Origin: Enchytraeus crypticus
Lineage: Eukaryota; Annelida; Clitellata; Enchytraeida; Enchytraeidae
Direction of reading: 5' to 3'
Length of the DNA stretch: 64,000 nt
Assembly (NCBI GenBank): GCA_905160935.1
Contig: CAJHZI010000418.1
Coordinates: forward strand, 1,347,001-1,411,000
Translations under genes and position numbers: made by a program
The notes under the pieces: generated by a model
Seen by the model: only the letters and a program-made list of their open reading frames with translations
The model's database searches: none
Told to the model about the DNA's origin: nothing
Part shown: in pieces, positions 34,498 through 45,618 of the stretch
Layout of the letters: every line of letters starts with the position of its first letter
Position numbering within the stretch: the stretch's first letter is position 1

Positions 34498-34625
34498 AAC
34501 TTTGGACTTATTTTCTGGATTTTTGAATTTGCACCATTCTTTCGACCATCTCTGGCTTGGATTTGTTTCTATAGTGCTCGATATTGTCATAGATGACAAT
34601 ACCACCTAATTGTTGTTATGTTTAT
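34498..34625 (+). mobile_element. Dispersed 3' module D
   Basis: TTTGGACTTATTTTCTGGAT, then CTCGATATTGTCATAGATGA and a TTGTTGTTATG tail. Confidence 0.6.
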
Positions 34626-34862
34626 TACTATGAAATTTTAGCTTTTTATTTTAATATTACAATTTATGAAGGCTTTTTATTTTAAACTATATTAATTTAG
34701 CTGTTATTATTCTTATTTCACTATTTCTTTACAATTGCAAAATAGCCTATTTTTTTTTTTTTTTCTGACTTTTAACATTGAATTACTTAAGAAAATTGTA
34801 CAGCTTAGTCATAATACATATAAATTAATGTACGTATATTCATAATATTTTTCTTATTCTAA

Positions 34863-35046
34863 GGGGGGAAGGTCTATTAAAAGAGGTCATAGAAGGTAGA
34901 ATGGAAGGAAAAAGAGGCAGGGGCCGGCCGAGATTAGGTATGTTAGATGATTTAAAGACCCACTCATATGTGGAAATGAAGAGGAAGGCGGAAGACAGAG
35001 AAGAGTGGAGGCGCTATGTACCATGGACCTGCCAGTAGGCAGTGCA
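34863..35046 (+). mobile_element. RTE-like LINE 3' end
   Basis: It matches the longest copy (44458-44905) in the other orientation: GGTCTATTAAAAGAGGTCAT, then GAAATGAAGAGGAAGGCGGA and GACCTGCCAGTAGGCAGTGC. It ends CACTAAGATATT without a GA tract. Confidence 0.75.
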
Positions 35047-35769
35047 CTAAGATATTCATAATATATTAAAGGGCCAAATTGATAAATTAGTAAGTACGTT
35101 TTAAAAAATGAAGAGAAAATTTGAATAGTACAGGTATATTATGGTAAAACTCATAAATTATGAAATTCTGCAATCGCATTCTCAGACTCAAAAAATTGTT
35201 ACATTTTTCTCAAAATTGATTGGAACTAATACTAATATATAGAAAGTTTTTTACTGCTCAGAATATTTACTTTGTGATTTCTTATAGACCTACTCATATC
35301 TTCTGATTCTTATACTTTGTAGATATAAGTGAATCTGTACATGAAAATGGTATATTGCTTTATTGCAATAATAAAGATCTCCTTTCTTTCCATTAGGAAA
35401 TACTGACAAAGCAAAGTATGAATGCTAGTGAAGAATAAGTCTCTAATAGTGATTTTAGTCCCATGATCACATTCCTGCTTAAAGTTATTTGTCATGCTTA
35501 CTACAAAAAGCTCCATAGACAAAAACGTTAGCCCATCACAAAGGCTCTACTTTAGAAAATGTAATCTTTAGCTTTAGTTTAATTTAGTATAATTTAGTTT
35601 AGTTTAATGTTTAGCTCGAAGTGATATTCCACAGCTCTTCTCCAACAAGCCTGAGACAGGAATCTTGTGGCATGAAGATATTTAGGTTGATTTATTAGAC
35701 AAATTTAAACGTAATAAAAAAGCAAATATAATTAAACTATATGTATGATTTAAATATTAGATACTTTGG

Positions 35770-35938
35770 TCTGATTTTCTGGACTTTGGACTGATTTTCT
35801 GGATTTTGGATTTTGTACTGTTTTTGGACCTTCTCTTTGCTCATCGGCTTGATTTTATCTCACTGGTGTTCGATTTGTCATTGATGACTGTAGCACTCTA
35901 ATTGAGCATTGTTATTATTGTTATTGTTATTAGTACTA
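35770..35938 (+). mobile_element. Dispersed 3' module D, with small internal duplication
   Basis: GGTCTGATTTTCTGGACTTT and then GGACTGATTTTCTGGATTTT repeat the module start. The copy ends with TGTCATTGATGACTGTAGCA and a (TTATTG)n tail. It ends about 7 bp before the Tc1 element. Confidence 0.6.
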
Positions 35939-35944
35939 CATATA

Positions 35945-36912
35945 CAGGGTGAGTAAAAAAAAGATTACACCTGCAAAACATTTGAATATCTCAGGCTATT
36001 GATAATATTTTCCAATAAAATTTTTACCAATTACTAAAGGACTGATTTCTGATGGGGTGACCAATTGTCATCCATTTTGGTACATAGATTGGCCAGTTAT
36101 GCAAGTTTCAACAGAGCAACCCCCCATTTTTACCTAAAAATGGCGTTTGCTACAACGATAAGGGCAGATTGCACTTCATTGACGAGATGGTAAAGGTGAA
36201 CTCTCAGTATTACATCAATACTTTGCTTCCGGAGTTGTTTGATGATTGTTATGCTCTTCTACCAATGGTTTTATCTTTCAGCAGAATGATGCTCCGGCTC
36301 ATGCATCTCGTCATGCACAGGAATGGATCAGCAAGAGAAACCCGGATTTCATTAAGAAGAATGAATGGCCACCAAACTCTCCCGATCTAAATCCTATGGA
36401 TTACTTTCTCCTAACTAAATCCTCTGGATTACTATGTCTGGGGAACCATGCTGCATCTCTATCAGAAACACTAGCCGAAGCCTAAAAACAAGACAGATCT
36501 GCAGGAAGTGTTACAATCAATCTGGGAGAGAGTGTCCCAAGCTGGAATCAACAAGACTGTCCTAGCGTTCCCAAAGCGACTGCAGTCCTGCGTATCAGCG
36601 GAAGGAAAGCATATCATACATTCAGCAATACTAGCAAATACAACTTGTTCTTTCTGAACCCCTACAACAGCCCTTTTCAGAGTCAAAATTAAAATTAAAA
36701 TAATTTATATTTACAGTACATTAAAAAATGGGGGGTTGCTCTGCTGAAACTTGCATAACTGGCCAATCTATGCACCAAAATGGATGAAAATTGGCCACCC
36801 CATCAGAAATTAATCCTTTAGTAATTGGTAAAAGTTTTATTGGAAAACATTAACAATAGCCTGAGATATTCAAACTTTTTTCAGGTGTAATCTTCTTTTT
36901 TTACTCACCCAG
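35945..36912 (+). mobile_element. Tc1/mariner-type transposon with ~200-bp inverted repeats, internally deleted
   Basis: Flanking TA dinucleotides at 35943-35944 and 36913-36914 are the target site. The ends CAGGGTGAGTAAAAAAAAGA and the complement of TTTTACTCACCCAG begin inverted repeats of about 200 bp (35945-36145 and 36715-36912). Between them is only the C-terminal half of a DDE transposase: KGRLHFIDEMVKVNSQYYIN, then (frame change near 36265) FIFQQNDAPAHASRHAQEWI and NEWPPNSPDLNPMDYFLL. NDAPAH and SPDLNPMDYF carry the second and third catalytic acids. The N-terminal DNA-binding half is missing. A few frame changes and stops are present, so this copy cannot make active transposase, but its ends look usable in trans. 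Confidence 0.88.
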
Positions 36913-36914
36913 TA

Positions 36915-38240
36915 CAGGGAAAAAGTAAAAATCGGAATTTTAAAACCAAGAATTGTTAAACGCATAATTTTAACATTGTTTCATGAACTGCTAGAATTCT
37001 GAATAGAAATTACTGAAAACTACAAGTAAGACACAACAAAAATAATTTTTGCCTAAAATACATTAGATAGCTTTTCATTCATCATCGAGTTTTTGTTACC
37101 TAACGGCCAGATTATCGCTGTTGATGATCAATTAAAATATTGTCATCCATTTCATATTCATTACAGTCTAATATGAAAGCTACTTTATTTTCCACTAAGA
37201 CTGCCATTTTTCGTACTATTTTCATCTTCGGCTGAGAGTCTGCAATGTTGGTACAGAATTAAATGGAGCTTAATATTAAGCTTTATCGTATTAAGAGTAG
37301 ACTACAAACTAAGTTTTTATTTGCTGATGTACTAATATTACAACTTCACAAAAATGATAAGGAGAATCATAGTTTTGCAAATGTGATGTCATTCCTCACT
37401 CCTCTATTCTAGACATGGAAGAATCCAAAATTAAATTGCAATATAATAACACAATATTACAGAAATAATAGGACTATACATCAGTTACAGCACACAAATC
37501 ATATAAATCATATATAGAAACATACAATAATACAAAAATAAAATTATACATAATCATACAAATCATAATATGTAATTACATTACATAGCACTTCCAGAAT
37601 CAAAAATTAGTGAGCTACTAAATTTGAACGTACGATTTAGAAAAAGGAAACCAGTGTGTTTTCCAATTGTATGCCAAATATAAGCTAACCTACGCCCATG
37701 ATTATAATTAGCAATAATGTCACGCGAAAAATGTAGCTCTCTCTGTATTTTTCAAAACAATTTATTGGGATAACACTTCAAAGATTTCCTTATTTTAAAA
37801 TTATTTTCAGAAACATTGCAATAGCTGATCCAGATCTTTACAGTAAGATGAGCAATAAATAGCGACACAATTTAACTTACTAAACTGAAATATGGAGTAA
37901 ATAAAAGGCGATTTTAAAAAATGAAGCACAAATTTTAACGTCAATGATTACTTGTTTACATCTTCCAAAAACATGGCCGTCAAATAGCGCGGACCACAGA
38001 GTTTCAGACAGCAAGGTAACAATTTTTTATTTATTTTTGTTGTTTCTTTAGTTGCACACATGACATACCGCATGTGCTACATGGTTTCCTTTCTTGGTTA
38101 CTGTTTTTGTAGTTTTCAGTATTTCCTCCATTCCTTTCCATGGTTATTAGTAATCGTTGCCTTTTGTTGGCGCATCAATTGCAGCCGGCGCAGATTTAAG
38201 AATAACCTTCCAACACCCTCGGGATTTTTTTTCTTTCAAA
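36915..38240. other. No recognised gene (intergenic)
   Basis: AT-rich with no repeat I can assign. Around 37970-38030 a short GC-richer piece (ACATGGCCGTCAAATAGCGC, ending CAGCAAGGTAACA) looks like a first exon with a donor, but it encodes only four codons. Confidence 0.4.
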
Positions 38241-38345
38241 GCTGTCAACACTCGGTCTTCCAAGGTGGTCGCCCACAAAGTACTAACCGGCGCGATGGAG
38301 CTTAACTTCGTTCAACTGACGCGCAGCTTAACCGATTGCGCTAAT
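38240..38345 (-). other. 5S rRNA-like sequence (possible pseudogene or 5S-derived SINE)
   Basis: The plus strand AAGGTGGTCGCCCACAAAGT and ACTAACCGGCGCGATGGAGC resembles the complement of the 3' half of 5S rRNA, whose plus-strand complement contains GGTCTCCCATCCAAGTACTA and ACCAGG. The remainder (38290-38345, GCTTAACCGATTGCGCTAAT) is GC-rich and not clearly 5S. Similarity over about 50 bp by eye only. Confidence 0.3.
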
Positions 38346-38381
38346 CCCGCCCCCCAACAACTTGCGTAACAACAAGTTGCA

Positions 38382-38434
38382 GTTTCTTGTTGTAGCGCAA
38401 GTGTTTCAACAACACTTGCGCTTGTACAAGAAAC
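38382..38434. repeat. Short hairpin beside the 5S-like segment
   Basis: Arms of 24 bp (GTTTCTTGTTGTAGCGCAAG and its complement) match with three mismatches around a 5-bp loop. Confidence 0.75.
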
Positions 38435-38699
38435 AGTCCCTCCTGTTTCTCCGAATGATCAACGCAGTAGCTATAGTATGAGCCTCAAGAGCCAAAGACT
38501 TAGCAAGGCCTTGATGAACCGCTACCTCTGAAGTGGACAATAAAAATGCTATCAAACATGAATCATAAATTTGTGATCCTAGAATAATTTAATTACACGG
38601 GATAGTGGATTTGAGTAAGCAATTCTCTTTAAATTACCCAAATGAAAGCTCTAAAGGAAGTATCTATTACTTTAATATTCTTTTTCCTTAAATACAATG

Positions 38700-38739
38700 C
38701 CTCTCTCAAGTTTTCCAACATCACGCTTATACTTTCTTC

Positions 38740-38801
<62 letters not shown>

Positions 38802-39015
38802 ACCCTCTCTCTTAGTGCAGTTGCCTATACTGGCAGGTCCATTGTATATAGTGGTTCCACTCTTCTCTGTCTTCCCCTTTCCTCTTTATATCCACATATG
38901 AGTGGATCGTTAAATCATCTAACATTCCTCCTAATCTCGGCCTTCCTTAATTGCCTCTTTAATTCTATTCTACATATCTTCTATGACCTCTTTTAAAATT
39001 GATTTTCCCCTTTTA
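38700..39015 (-). mobile_element. RTE-like LINE 3' end with (CT)n tail
   Basis: The complement of 38810-39015 is the LINE 3' end (AGTGGATATAAAGAGGAAAG, GACCTGCCAGTATAGGCAAC), and the LINE end GCACTAAGAGAGAG runs into a 50-bp CT/GA tract at 38742-38798. A (CA)n/(TA)n tract lies at 39026-39084. Confidence 0.75.
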
Positions 39016-39022
39016 GAATATG

Positions 39023-39069
<47 letters not shown>

Positions 39070-39114
39070 TATATATATATATATAACCTCTATAGCGTCT
39101 TACCATTAGCTAAA

Positions 39115-40395
39115 GTTTTTAAGACTATACTGCCTTCAGAGTTCAGACCATAGACCTATGTCAATTACTCCTGTGCTCTCTAGACTTACTGAGAGAGTCA
39201 TTTTCTCAACGCATGTATATCCTTCCATTTTATGTTCATCATCATCAAAACTTTACTTTGATCATCAGTTCGCTTTCCGTCCTACTGGCTCAGAAATGGT
39301 TATTCTCTACACTCTACCATAAAATATATGTAATGGTTACTAATAATGACTTTGTGAGAGTTCTGGTAAAGTAAACACGCATTATAGTGAAATGATCAAC
39401 TGTGTTGATATCTATCACTTTTTATCACCACATGTTTAAACCGTTGGCATAATTTGTTCCATTTCCCGTGTAACCAGTCCAGTGAATGTCCGAGATTTTA
39501 CTCTCAGATCAGCGCGGCTGGGATTCGAACCCACGAGGGTTCAATTCACCTCTGGACCTGTCATTTAAAATTTCATGATGTTACCCCTACTCTATTAAAA
39601 CATTCTTGTGCTTGATTTTAGTAAGGCATTCGATACAACCAGACACTCTACTCTTATGGAGAAATATTCTGTTTTCCACATAACTTACAGCATACATAAT
39701 TGCATGGTTAGTTGATTTCTTTTCGGGGCGCAATTAAAAGCACTGCCCAAAGCAATAAACTTGATAGTGTCATCTTCGCTATAGCTAATATTTACGCTAG
39801 TGTTATTCAAGGATCCGTTGTTGGCCTGGAGTACTTATCGAGATATATTACTGCTTGGAATCTAAGACCTGCTCACTCTCACTAAGACACATTGTTGACA
39901 AGGCAGCTTCACTGACATGCAAGTCTATCACCACTCCGGGAAAAGGTTATATATAAGTGAGGCAGCCTTCCTCATTGCAAATATCTACTATAGGTCCACT
40001 AAGTTAATTAACCTAGAGCGACCCAGCATTCTTTCTCGTAGCAAGCTCTCCAAGCATTCCTTCCTGCATAGCTGCTCCGCAGATCTGGAATTCTCTTCCT
40101 TCTACTTTGCGCACCACCTATAGCCCTTCATCTCCTTCTGTATTAACAGTTTCATAGGCGGTTAAAAGCTTTTCTCTTGACCTAGGATCTTATCTGCCCA
40201 CAGGAACTATCTGCAGGAGCTGAGACCAACACGAAAACCTTAATTTCACTAGTACCCTTCTTTGGACTGATTTCCCGGATTTTGGTTTGCATCGTTTTTG
40301 GACCCTAATCTCTGCTCATCAGATTGGATTTGGTATCAAGTTTCCAATAATGTCATGGATGTAGCCTCCTAATTGCATTGTTGTTGTTGTTACTT
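39115..40395 (+). mobile_element. CR1/Jockey-type LINE fragment, decayed, interrupted by a SINE
   Basis: Frames near 39150-39310 give DYRPMSITPVLSRLTERVIF-like and FDHQFAFRPTGSEMVILYTL, the reverse-transcriptase finger region. After the SINE at 39400-39598, the catalytic neighbourhood continues with ILVLDFSKAFDTTRHSTLME at about 39600-39660. Near 40010-40120 follow NLERPSILSRSKLSKHSFLH-type residues. The end matches the dispersed 3' module D (GGACTGATTTCCCGGATTTT ... GTTGTTGTTGTTAC, to 40395). Multiple stops and frame changes are present, and about half of the expected C-terminal coding region is missing. Confidence 0.6.
39400..39598 (-). mobile_element. tRNA-derived SINE (SINE-E) inserted in a LINE
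   Basis: On the minus strand it has a tRNA-like A box near its 5' end (TAGAGTAGGGGTAACATCAT) and a B box (GGGTTCGAATCCCAG), then GGACATTCACTGGACTGGTT and a body ending near ACATGTGGTGATAAAAAGTG. It splits the LINE frame between DFVRVLV and ILVLDFSKAFD, so it is younger than the LINE. Confidence 0.75.
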
Positions 40396-40800
40396 TTTAT
40401 ATCTTCTTCACTGCACTGCCAAATGGCAGGTTCAAGGTACATATTCATACTCAAAGTTTGCTTTCTCGCTCCATCAGAGCACTCTTTAGATCAACAAGTT
40501 AATCGCTCCACAAAGTCTATGCCTTATGCATACCTTATGTAGCCAATGGCTTGGGAAAATATGGCTTCTGAGGTTTCTTCTATTTGCCTTCCTCATGATG
40601 CAGTTAATGGATTAATTACCATTTAATCCTGGGGGAAATATTTCATGGTGAGGTAGGTCCCCTTTGGCCATCTTCATCTCCTGCCTTAGTCGCCTCTTAT
40701 GTACACGCAGCATATTGTTGGCGGTTTCCCTATTCCATAAGAAGGTTCTCTCAAATACTTCGTTGGTCCAACCAAGAAATGAGACCAACACACAAACCTC
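40395..40800 (-). mobile_element. Long module-H copy with alternative body
   Basis: The plus strand has AAATGGCAGGTTCAAGGTAC, then GCCAATGGCTTGGGAAAATA, CTTCTGAGGTTTCTTCTATT, and TTAGTCGCCTCTTATGTACA. It shares its whole length with 51935-52180. It lies between two copies of module D. Confidence 0.6.
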
Positions 40801-40812
40801 CATTCCGCTAAT

Positions 40813-40940
40813 ACTCTTCCTTGGACTGATTACCAGGATTTTTGCTCGCATCGTTCATGGACCTCTCACTCTGCTCATCGGTTTTGATTTGGTTTCACAG
40901 TGCTCGACGTTGTCAGGGACAACAGTGGCACCCTTATCCA
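40813..40940 (+). mobile_element. Dispersed 3' module D
   Basis: TTGGACTGATTACCAGGATT, then TCATGGACCTCTCACTCTGC and CTCGACGTTGTCAGGGACAA. The repeat tail is lost. Confidence 0.55.
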
Positions 40941-41357
40941 AAGAATCATTTGTCTAACTAGGGATTTTTATTAGATCAATGGTTGAGGATGGTGGATGAT
41001 GGACTTCCGATAAGAAAATTTGTTGTAAGTTGAATCGAATTTTGGTGTAAGCTAGCGAACTTGTAAATTCCTGAATACATATTTAGAAATCAGATGATCC
41101 ACGATAATGTTCAATTCATACAATCGACATTGACCACAAAAATATAAATGTTAACTAATTTGAAATCTTTTGGGTGAATTGCTAATTATCCTATATTATA
41201 AGCACGAAAGGATCGAAGAAACTGGAGGAATAATTGTCAATTAATTCATTATTTAAAAATATGGAGTAAGCATAAGCCCACAAATATTTCATAAGTGTTC
41301 ATCTACTTCTTAAGTCATTATAATTATATTATTCATTTATAATTATTATTATACATT

Positions 41358-41505
41358 ACTTTGGACTGAATTTCTGGATTTTGGAATTTGCACCGTTTTT
41401 GGACCTTCTTTCTTTGCTCGCCGGCTTTATTTTGTCTCAATAGTGCTCGATGTTGTCATTGATGACTGTAGCACTCTAATTGTTGTTGTTATTATTATAT
41501 AGATT
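41358..41505 (+). mobile_element. Dispersed 3' module D
   Basis: CTTTGGACTGAATTTCTGGA, then CACCGTTTTTGGACCTTCTT and GATGTTGTCATTGATGACTG, with a GTTGTTGTTATTATT tail. It is the best preserved copy. Confidence 0.65.
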
Positions 41506-42025
41506 CCTATGACACGACCGTCATCTTTTTTCTGGCGTTTGAGACGGCACTATTGTAATTAACGGAAGTTCAGGATGTGGATTTGTTCAGGCATCTCCTA
41601 GTAGGTTAATTTACACAAAAATAAAAGTGATTTATTTATTATTTAATAATTTCCATTTAAATCTTATAAAACTGGTATTAATTCCAAATGTCTGTAGAAG
41701 TAAGAGATTTATGAAGCGATCTTGGGTATTAATTTTCGTATTTTTTTGAATTATAATTCATGGCTTTAATTCGTGGAATGTCGCTAAATTATATAATATT
41801 AGTGAACATTATTAAACTGATATATTCTACTGATTATAATTGCACAAGGAAATGTATTAATTCCTGGTCTGTTTGCATATTAACTTTTGTGATTTTCTAA
41901 TATTTTTTCTTGAACAAATTCGTATGTGGGCTTGTCAGAGTTAGGATAGTGTAAGGGTTTGTGGTATGGTTAGGGTTAGGGACATCTAATATTGGTACTT
42001 GATGTCTTTTTGTCCTCATATATTG

Positions 42026-42105
42026 TCATGAAGAGAAAAGCGGAAGACAGAGAAGAGTGGAGGAGTTATATACCATGGACCTGCTAGTAGGCAGTGCACT
42101 AATAG
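42026..42105 (+). mobile_element. RTE-like LINE 3' end, short
   Basis: TCATGAAGAGAAAAGCGGAA, then GAGTTATATACCATGGACCT and GTAGGCAGTGCACTAATAGA. Confidence 0.7.
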
Positions 42106-42264
42106 AAAGAGAAAGATATGTCAGTATCTGAGAATGGTAGATAATTTTAGAAATACTGCTTGATACTACACTGGTTTGAATTTATACATTTATACAAAAA
42201 ATGGTCTGGTCTCTGTATACTCAGTCTTCATCGTGTGGTGCTTTGGCGCGTGTTTGTGTAGAGT

Positions 42265-42330
42265 TCGCAAGAGACGTCCCTGACATTGCCTTATGGCGAG
42301 GAACCGGACGTTAATTTCGTATTGATTGAT
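42265..42330 (+). mobile_element. SINE 3' end with (ATTG)n tail
   Basis: GAGACGTCCCTGACATTGCC, then GGCGAGGAACCGGACGTTAA and TTTCGTATTGATTGATT. The end resembles the L2/CR1-like LINE end (GGACGTCCCTGATATCATCC...CGGACGTTAAACC). A similar end lies on the minus strand at 26222-26275 and a diverged one at 49800-49875. Confidence 0.5.
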
Positions 42331-42435
42331 TATATATATATATTTACTTTTTATTAAAAGATTCAGGAAAATTCTGACCAATCTTATTTCTCTTATTTTC
42401 ATTGAATTGGTAACCTATAGATAAAGCTATTTGGT

Positions 42436-42535
42436 CAAGTTAACGTCAGCTTCATGTCTCGAAACCCATCAGTTTTTGGACAAGCACTGGGTTTGAACCC
42501 TGTAATTACTAGTCTGCAGTCAGACTTCTTTCTAG
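42436..42535 (-). mobile_element. SINE-A-like copy, diverged
   Basis: The complement carries a B box (AGGGTTCAAACCC) and the tail GACGTTAACTTGACC. The head is divergent. Confidence 0.45.
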
Positions 42536-42939
42536 TGAATGACGTTAGGTGATGCTTTGTTAGAGTATATATTGATAACTTAGTTAATGATTCAATGATT
42601 ATTTGATTGAGGCAGTTAATGACTTCATGACGATGACTTGATGGAGCATGTACTGATATCCTAATTAATTAAACCACTTAATAATGATGACTGATTGAGC
42701 ATAAATTGATAACCTAGTTTGTGATTAATGATGGTGAATAGATTGAGCATATATTGATAGCCTAGTTAATTATTCCATGATGATGATTGTAATGAGCCTG
42801 TTAAAGACTACTTGATATTTGAACGACTTGATTGAACATCCACTTATGGCCTAATGAATGGTTCAATGATGATGATTGATTGAGCAAATGTTGGAGCAAA
42901 TGTTGATAACCTAGTTAATAACTTAATGAAATGATGACT

Positions 42940-43040
42940 TCCACACCACAAATCAGTACGTGCGTGGTTCAAATCCTGGGCTCGCTTGTCACTGATATCG
43001 CTTTCTAGAGATGAAACTGATGTAACATTGGCTTTATATA
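42940..43040 (+). mobile_element. SINE-A copy, 5'-decayed
   Basis: GTGGTTCAAATCCTGGGCTC is the B box and its flank. It continues GTCACTGATATCGCTTTCTA and a tail near TGATGTAACATTGGCTTTAT. Confidence 0.65.
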
Positions 43041-43274
43041 GTTCTTTAATAATACAATTATAACTAAGTCAAATCCAGTTCCAGCTGGATTTGTGTTTGA
43101 AATCTGGTTCCGGTTCAAGCGGATGTGAAAAATTGAATCCGGTACACCCCTACTCTAAATCCATCGGAGTAGAGGCATAAAATACCCATGGATATGAATA
43201 TTGTTTTCTGAGGGTTTAACTAGAGTATAGGGATATACTGTATACCTTTGGATGTATATTGGTTGAGGCACATT

Positions 43275-43690
43275 GCTAAGGACCAGACCCACAAGAACAA
43301 GGACCCGACCCTGAAGGACAATGATAAGAACAAGGACCAGACCCTCAAGGATAACAATTAGAACAAAGACCAGACCCTCTAGGACAATGATAAGAACAAG
43401 GACCAAACCCTCAAGGACAATGATAAGAACAAGGACCAGACCTTCTAGAGACCCTCTAGGACAATGATATGAACAAGGACCAGACCTTCTAGAGACCCTC
43501 TAGGACAATGATATGAACAAGGACCAAACCCTCAAGGACAATGATAAGAACAAGGACCAGACCCTGTAGGATAATGATATGAACAAGGACCAAACCCTCA
43601 AGGACAATGATATGAACAAGGACCAGACCGTCAAGGACAATGATAAGAACAAGGACCAGTCTGACTAGACCCTAAAGGACAAGGACTTTT
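43275..43690. repeat. ~33-bp minisatellite, about 12 units
   Basis: Units of ACAAGGACCAGACCCTCAAG then GACAATGATAAGA, with variants (TCTAGAGACCCTCTAGG insertions). The minus strand is open over part of it, for the same arithmetic reason as other 3n repeats. Confidence 0.9.
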
Positions 43691-43699
43691 GAAATGTTC

Positions 43700-44455
43700 C
43701 TCAGGAGTCCTTAAGAACAACGACTAACAAGACTGATATAGGTTTTGGAATACCGATCTAAACCCAATTATTTGTAGTAATAGAATAATAACCCTGCCCG
43801 ATCACTGAAAATATCCTCCATTCGTCAGACGGAGTAAGTATTGTGAAAATTTTGATTGTTATGAATTTTTTCAAATTATTAGTGGTTTAAGGGTAAAGGG
43901 CAAGAACAAAGCCCACGTTCAATTCCCCCCACATTCGACAGAGCCTCCCGTGAGGGGGGGCTTTAGTTCTGTATTGTGGAGCGTTTTCTTTTGCCTTCTG
44001 CTGCTGAAACCGGTAATTGCTCTAATATAATAGGCCACATGCGGAACAAGCTGTTTAACCTTGATTTATTTTCCTGCTTTTCAGCTACAGTTGTAGCGAA
44101 TATGACGCAACGAACTCAGCAGTTGTAAGCAGTTGTTGGTGGTATCAGCAACCATGGAAGCCGTTCTAAACTTTGAGTTAAACTCTGATAGTCCAACTAG
44201 TTAACTTGACGACTGATATTGCAGACAGGGATTCTTGACGCTTTATCCACATTGGTTTCTATTAGCATTTACTGAGCTCTTTACTGTATCATACTTTAAT
44301 CGTGTGTTTAGTAGTCCGGTACTGTACTCGCCTATACTGCTCGTTACAATATAATTACTTCATAGAACTGTAGGTTATAAATCAATCCACACAATATTAT
44401 AGACTGTGATTGGATGGTGTGAGACTGTGTGTTGGTTACCTTAATACTTTTGATA
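43700..44455. other. Unassigned, single-copy-looking intergenic DNA
   Basis: Mixed composition, with CTCCCGTGAGGGGGGGCTTT at 43950 and no ORF. 45780-46400, 47330-48670, 50600-51880, 52790-53150 and 55000-55680 are likewise without recognised content beyond the items listed. Confidence 0.5.
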
Positions 44456-44457
44456 GA

Positions 44458-44905
44458 CACAGTCTCTCTCTTAGTGCACTGCCTACTGGCAGGTCCATGG
44501 TACATAACGCCTCCACTCTTCTGTCTTCCGCCTTCCTCTTCATTTCCACATATGAGTGGGTCTTTAACTCCTCTAACATACGTAATCTCGGCCTGCCCCT
44601 GCCTCTTTTTCCTTCCATTCTACCTTCTATGACCTCTTTTAATAGACCTTCCCCCTTAGAATGTGTCCTATCCATATCTTCTTCCTATTTTTTAATACAT
44701 TTATCAACAGTCTCTCTGTGCCAACTCTCTCCAGGACTTCCTCATTTGTAACCTTTTGAGTCCAGCTAATCCTCTCCATTCTTCTCCAAATCCACATTTC
44801 CAATGCCTCCAGTTTCCTAATATCTTCCTTCCTTAAGGTCCATGTTTCACATCCATACAATAGCGTGGTCCAAACCAAAGTTTTCACTATCTTTATCTTT
44901 GTGTC
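44458..44905 (-). mobile_element. RTE-like LINE, longest 3' end in window
   Basis: The minus-strand frames encode MKTLVWTTLLYGCETWTLRK, then DIRKLEALEMWIWRRMERIS and WTQKVTNEEVLERV. After a frame change near 44640 come EGRMEGKRGRGRPRLRMLEE and LKTHSYVEMKRKAEDRR. This is the typical C-terminus of an RTE-like LINE protein. The element ends at GGCAGTGCACTAAGAGAGAG (44460-44480 on the complement). About nine shorter copies of the same 3' end lie between 22.5 and 60.5 kb. Confidence 0.85.
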
Positions 44906-45107
44906 TTTCTGTAGACTTAGACACAGTAGAATTAGAAAAAAATCTGAAATTTAAACAAGACCAACTTCACGACGCTTAAGTATGGGCAGGCCACGTTATG
45001 GCGAACAAAGGCTGTCTTGAATGAACTGAATGAATGAACTGAAAGTATGAACTGAATGAATGAAATGAATGAATGAACTGAGTAAATTAATGAAGTCTGT
45101 CAGTCTG

Positions 45108-45265
45108 TCTGTCTGTCTTTGTCTCTCTCTCTCGCTCCCTCTCTCTTAGTGCACTGCCTACAGGCGGGTCCATGGTATATAACGCCTCCACTCATCTATC
45201 TTCTGTTTTCCTCTTCTTGTCCATATACGAGTGGATCTTTAAATCATCTAACATTCTTTTTGAGA
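45108..45265 (-). mobile_element. RTE-like LINE 3' end with (CT)n tail
   Basis: The complement contains AGGAAAACAGAAGATAGATG and ACCATGGACCCGCCTGTAGG. The end GCACTAAGAGAGAGGGAGCG merges into a GA-rich tract. Confidence 0.75.
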
Positions 45266-45434
45266 TACCAGTATTCTTGGAGGATTCTGCTTATGACGTG
45301 GTGGGCCCCCTATGCCTTCCTCAGCTTCGACTAACATTTACTGGACAGGGGCGTCATTCCCTGAGAAAACTATCTTGTTATTCTATTATCTATGAAATCC
45401 TTTAGTCAACTATATCCTCTTACGACCTATTCTA

Positions 45435-45618
45435 CGGGGCGATAGTCTATTAAAAGAGGTCACAGAAGGCAGAATGGAAGGAAATAGAAGACCGAGATTA
45501 GGAATGGTAAATGATTTAAAGATCCACTCATTTGTGGATATGAAGAGGAAAACGAAAAGACAGAGAAGAGTGGAGGCGTTATATAACATGGATCTGCCAG
45601 TAGGCAGTGCACTGAGAA
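45435..45618 (+). mobile_element. RTE-like LINE 3' end
   Basis: GATAGTCTATTAAAAGAGGT, then ATGAAGAGGAAAACGAAAAG and TGGATCTGCCAGTAGGCAGT. It has no GA tract. Confidence 0.75.

Noticed and set aside
37970-38030. Possible non-coding first exon (ATGGCCGTCAAATAG ... CAGCAAGGTAACA)
   Set aside because: Only a donor-like motif and a four-codon frame; could be chance. Mentioned under the intergenic entry only.
43155-43406. 83-codon minus-strand frame rich in VLVLIIVLEGL
   Set aside because: It is the shadow of the 33-bp minisatellite; the apparent membrane segment is an artefact of the repeat.
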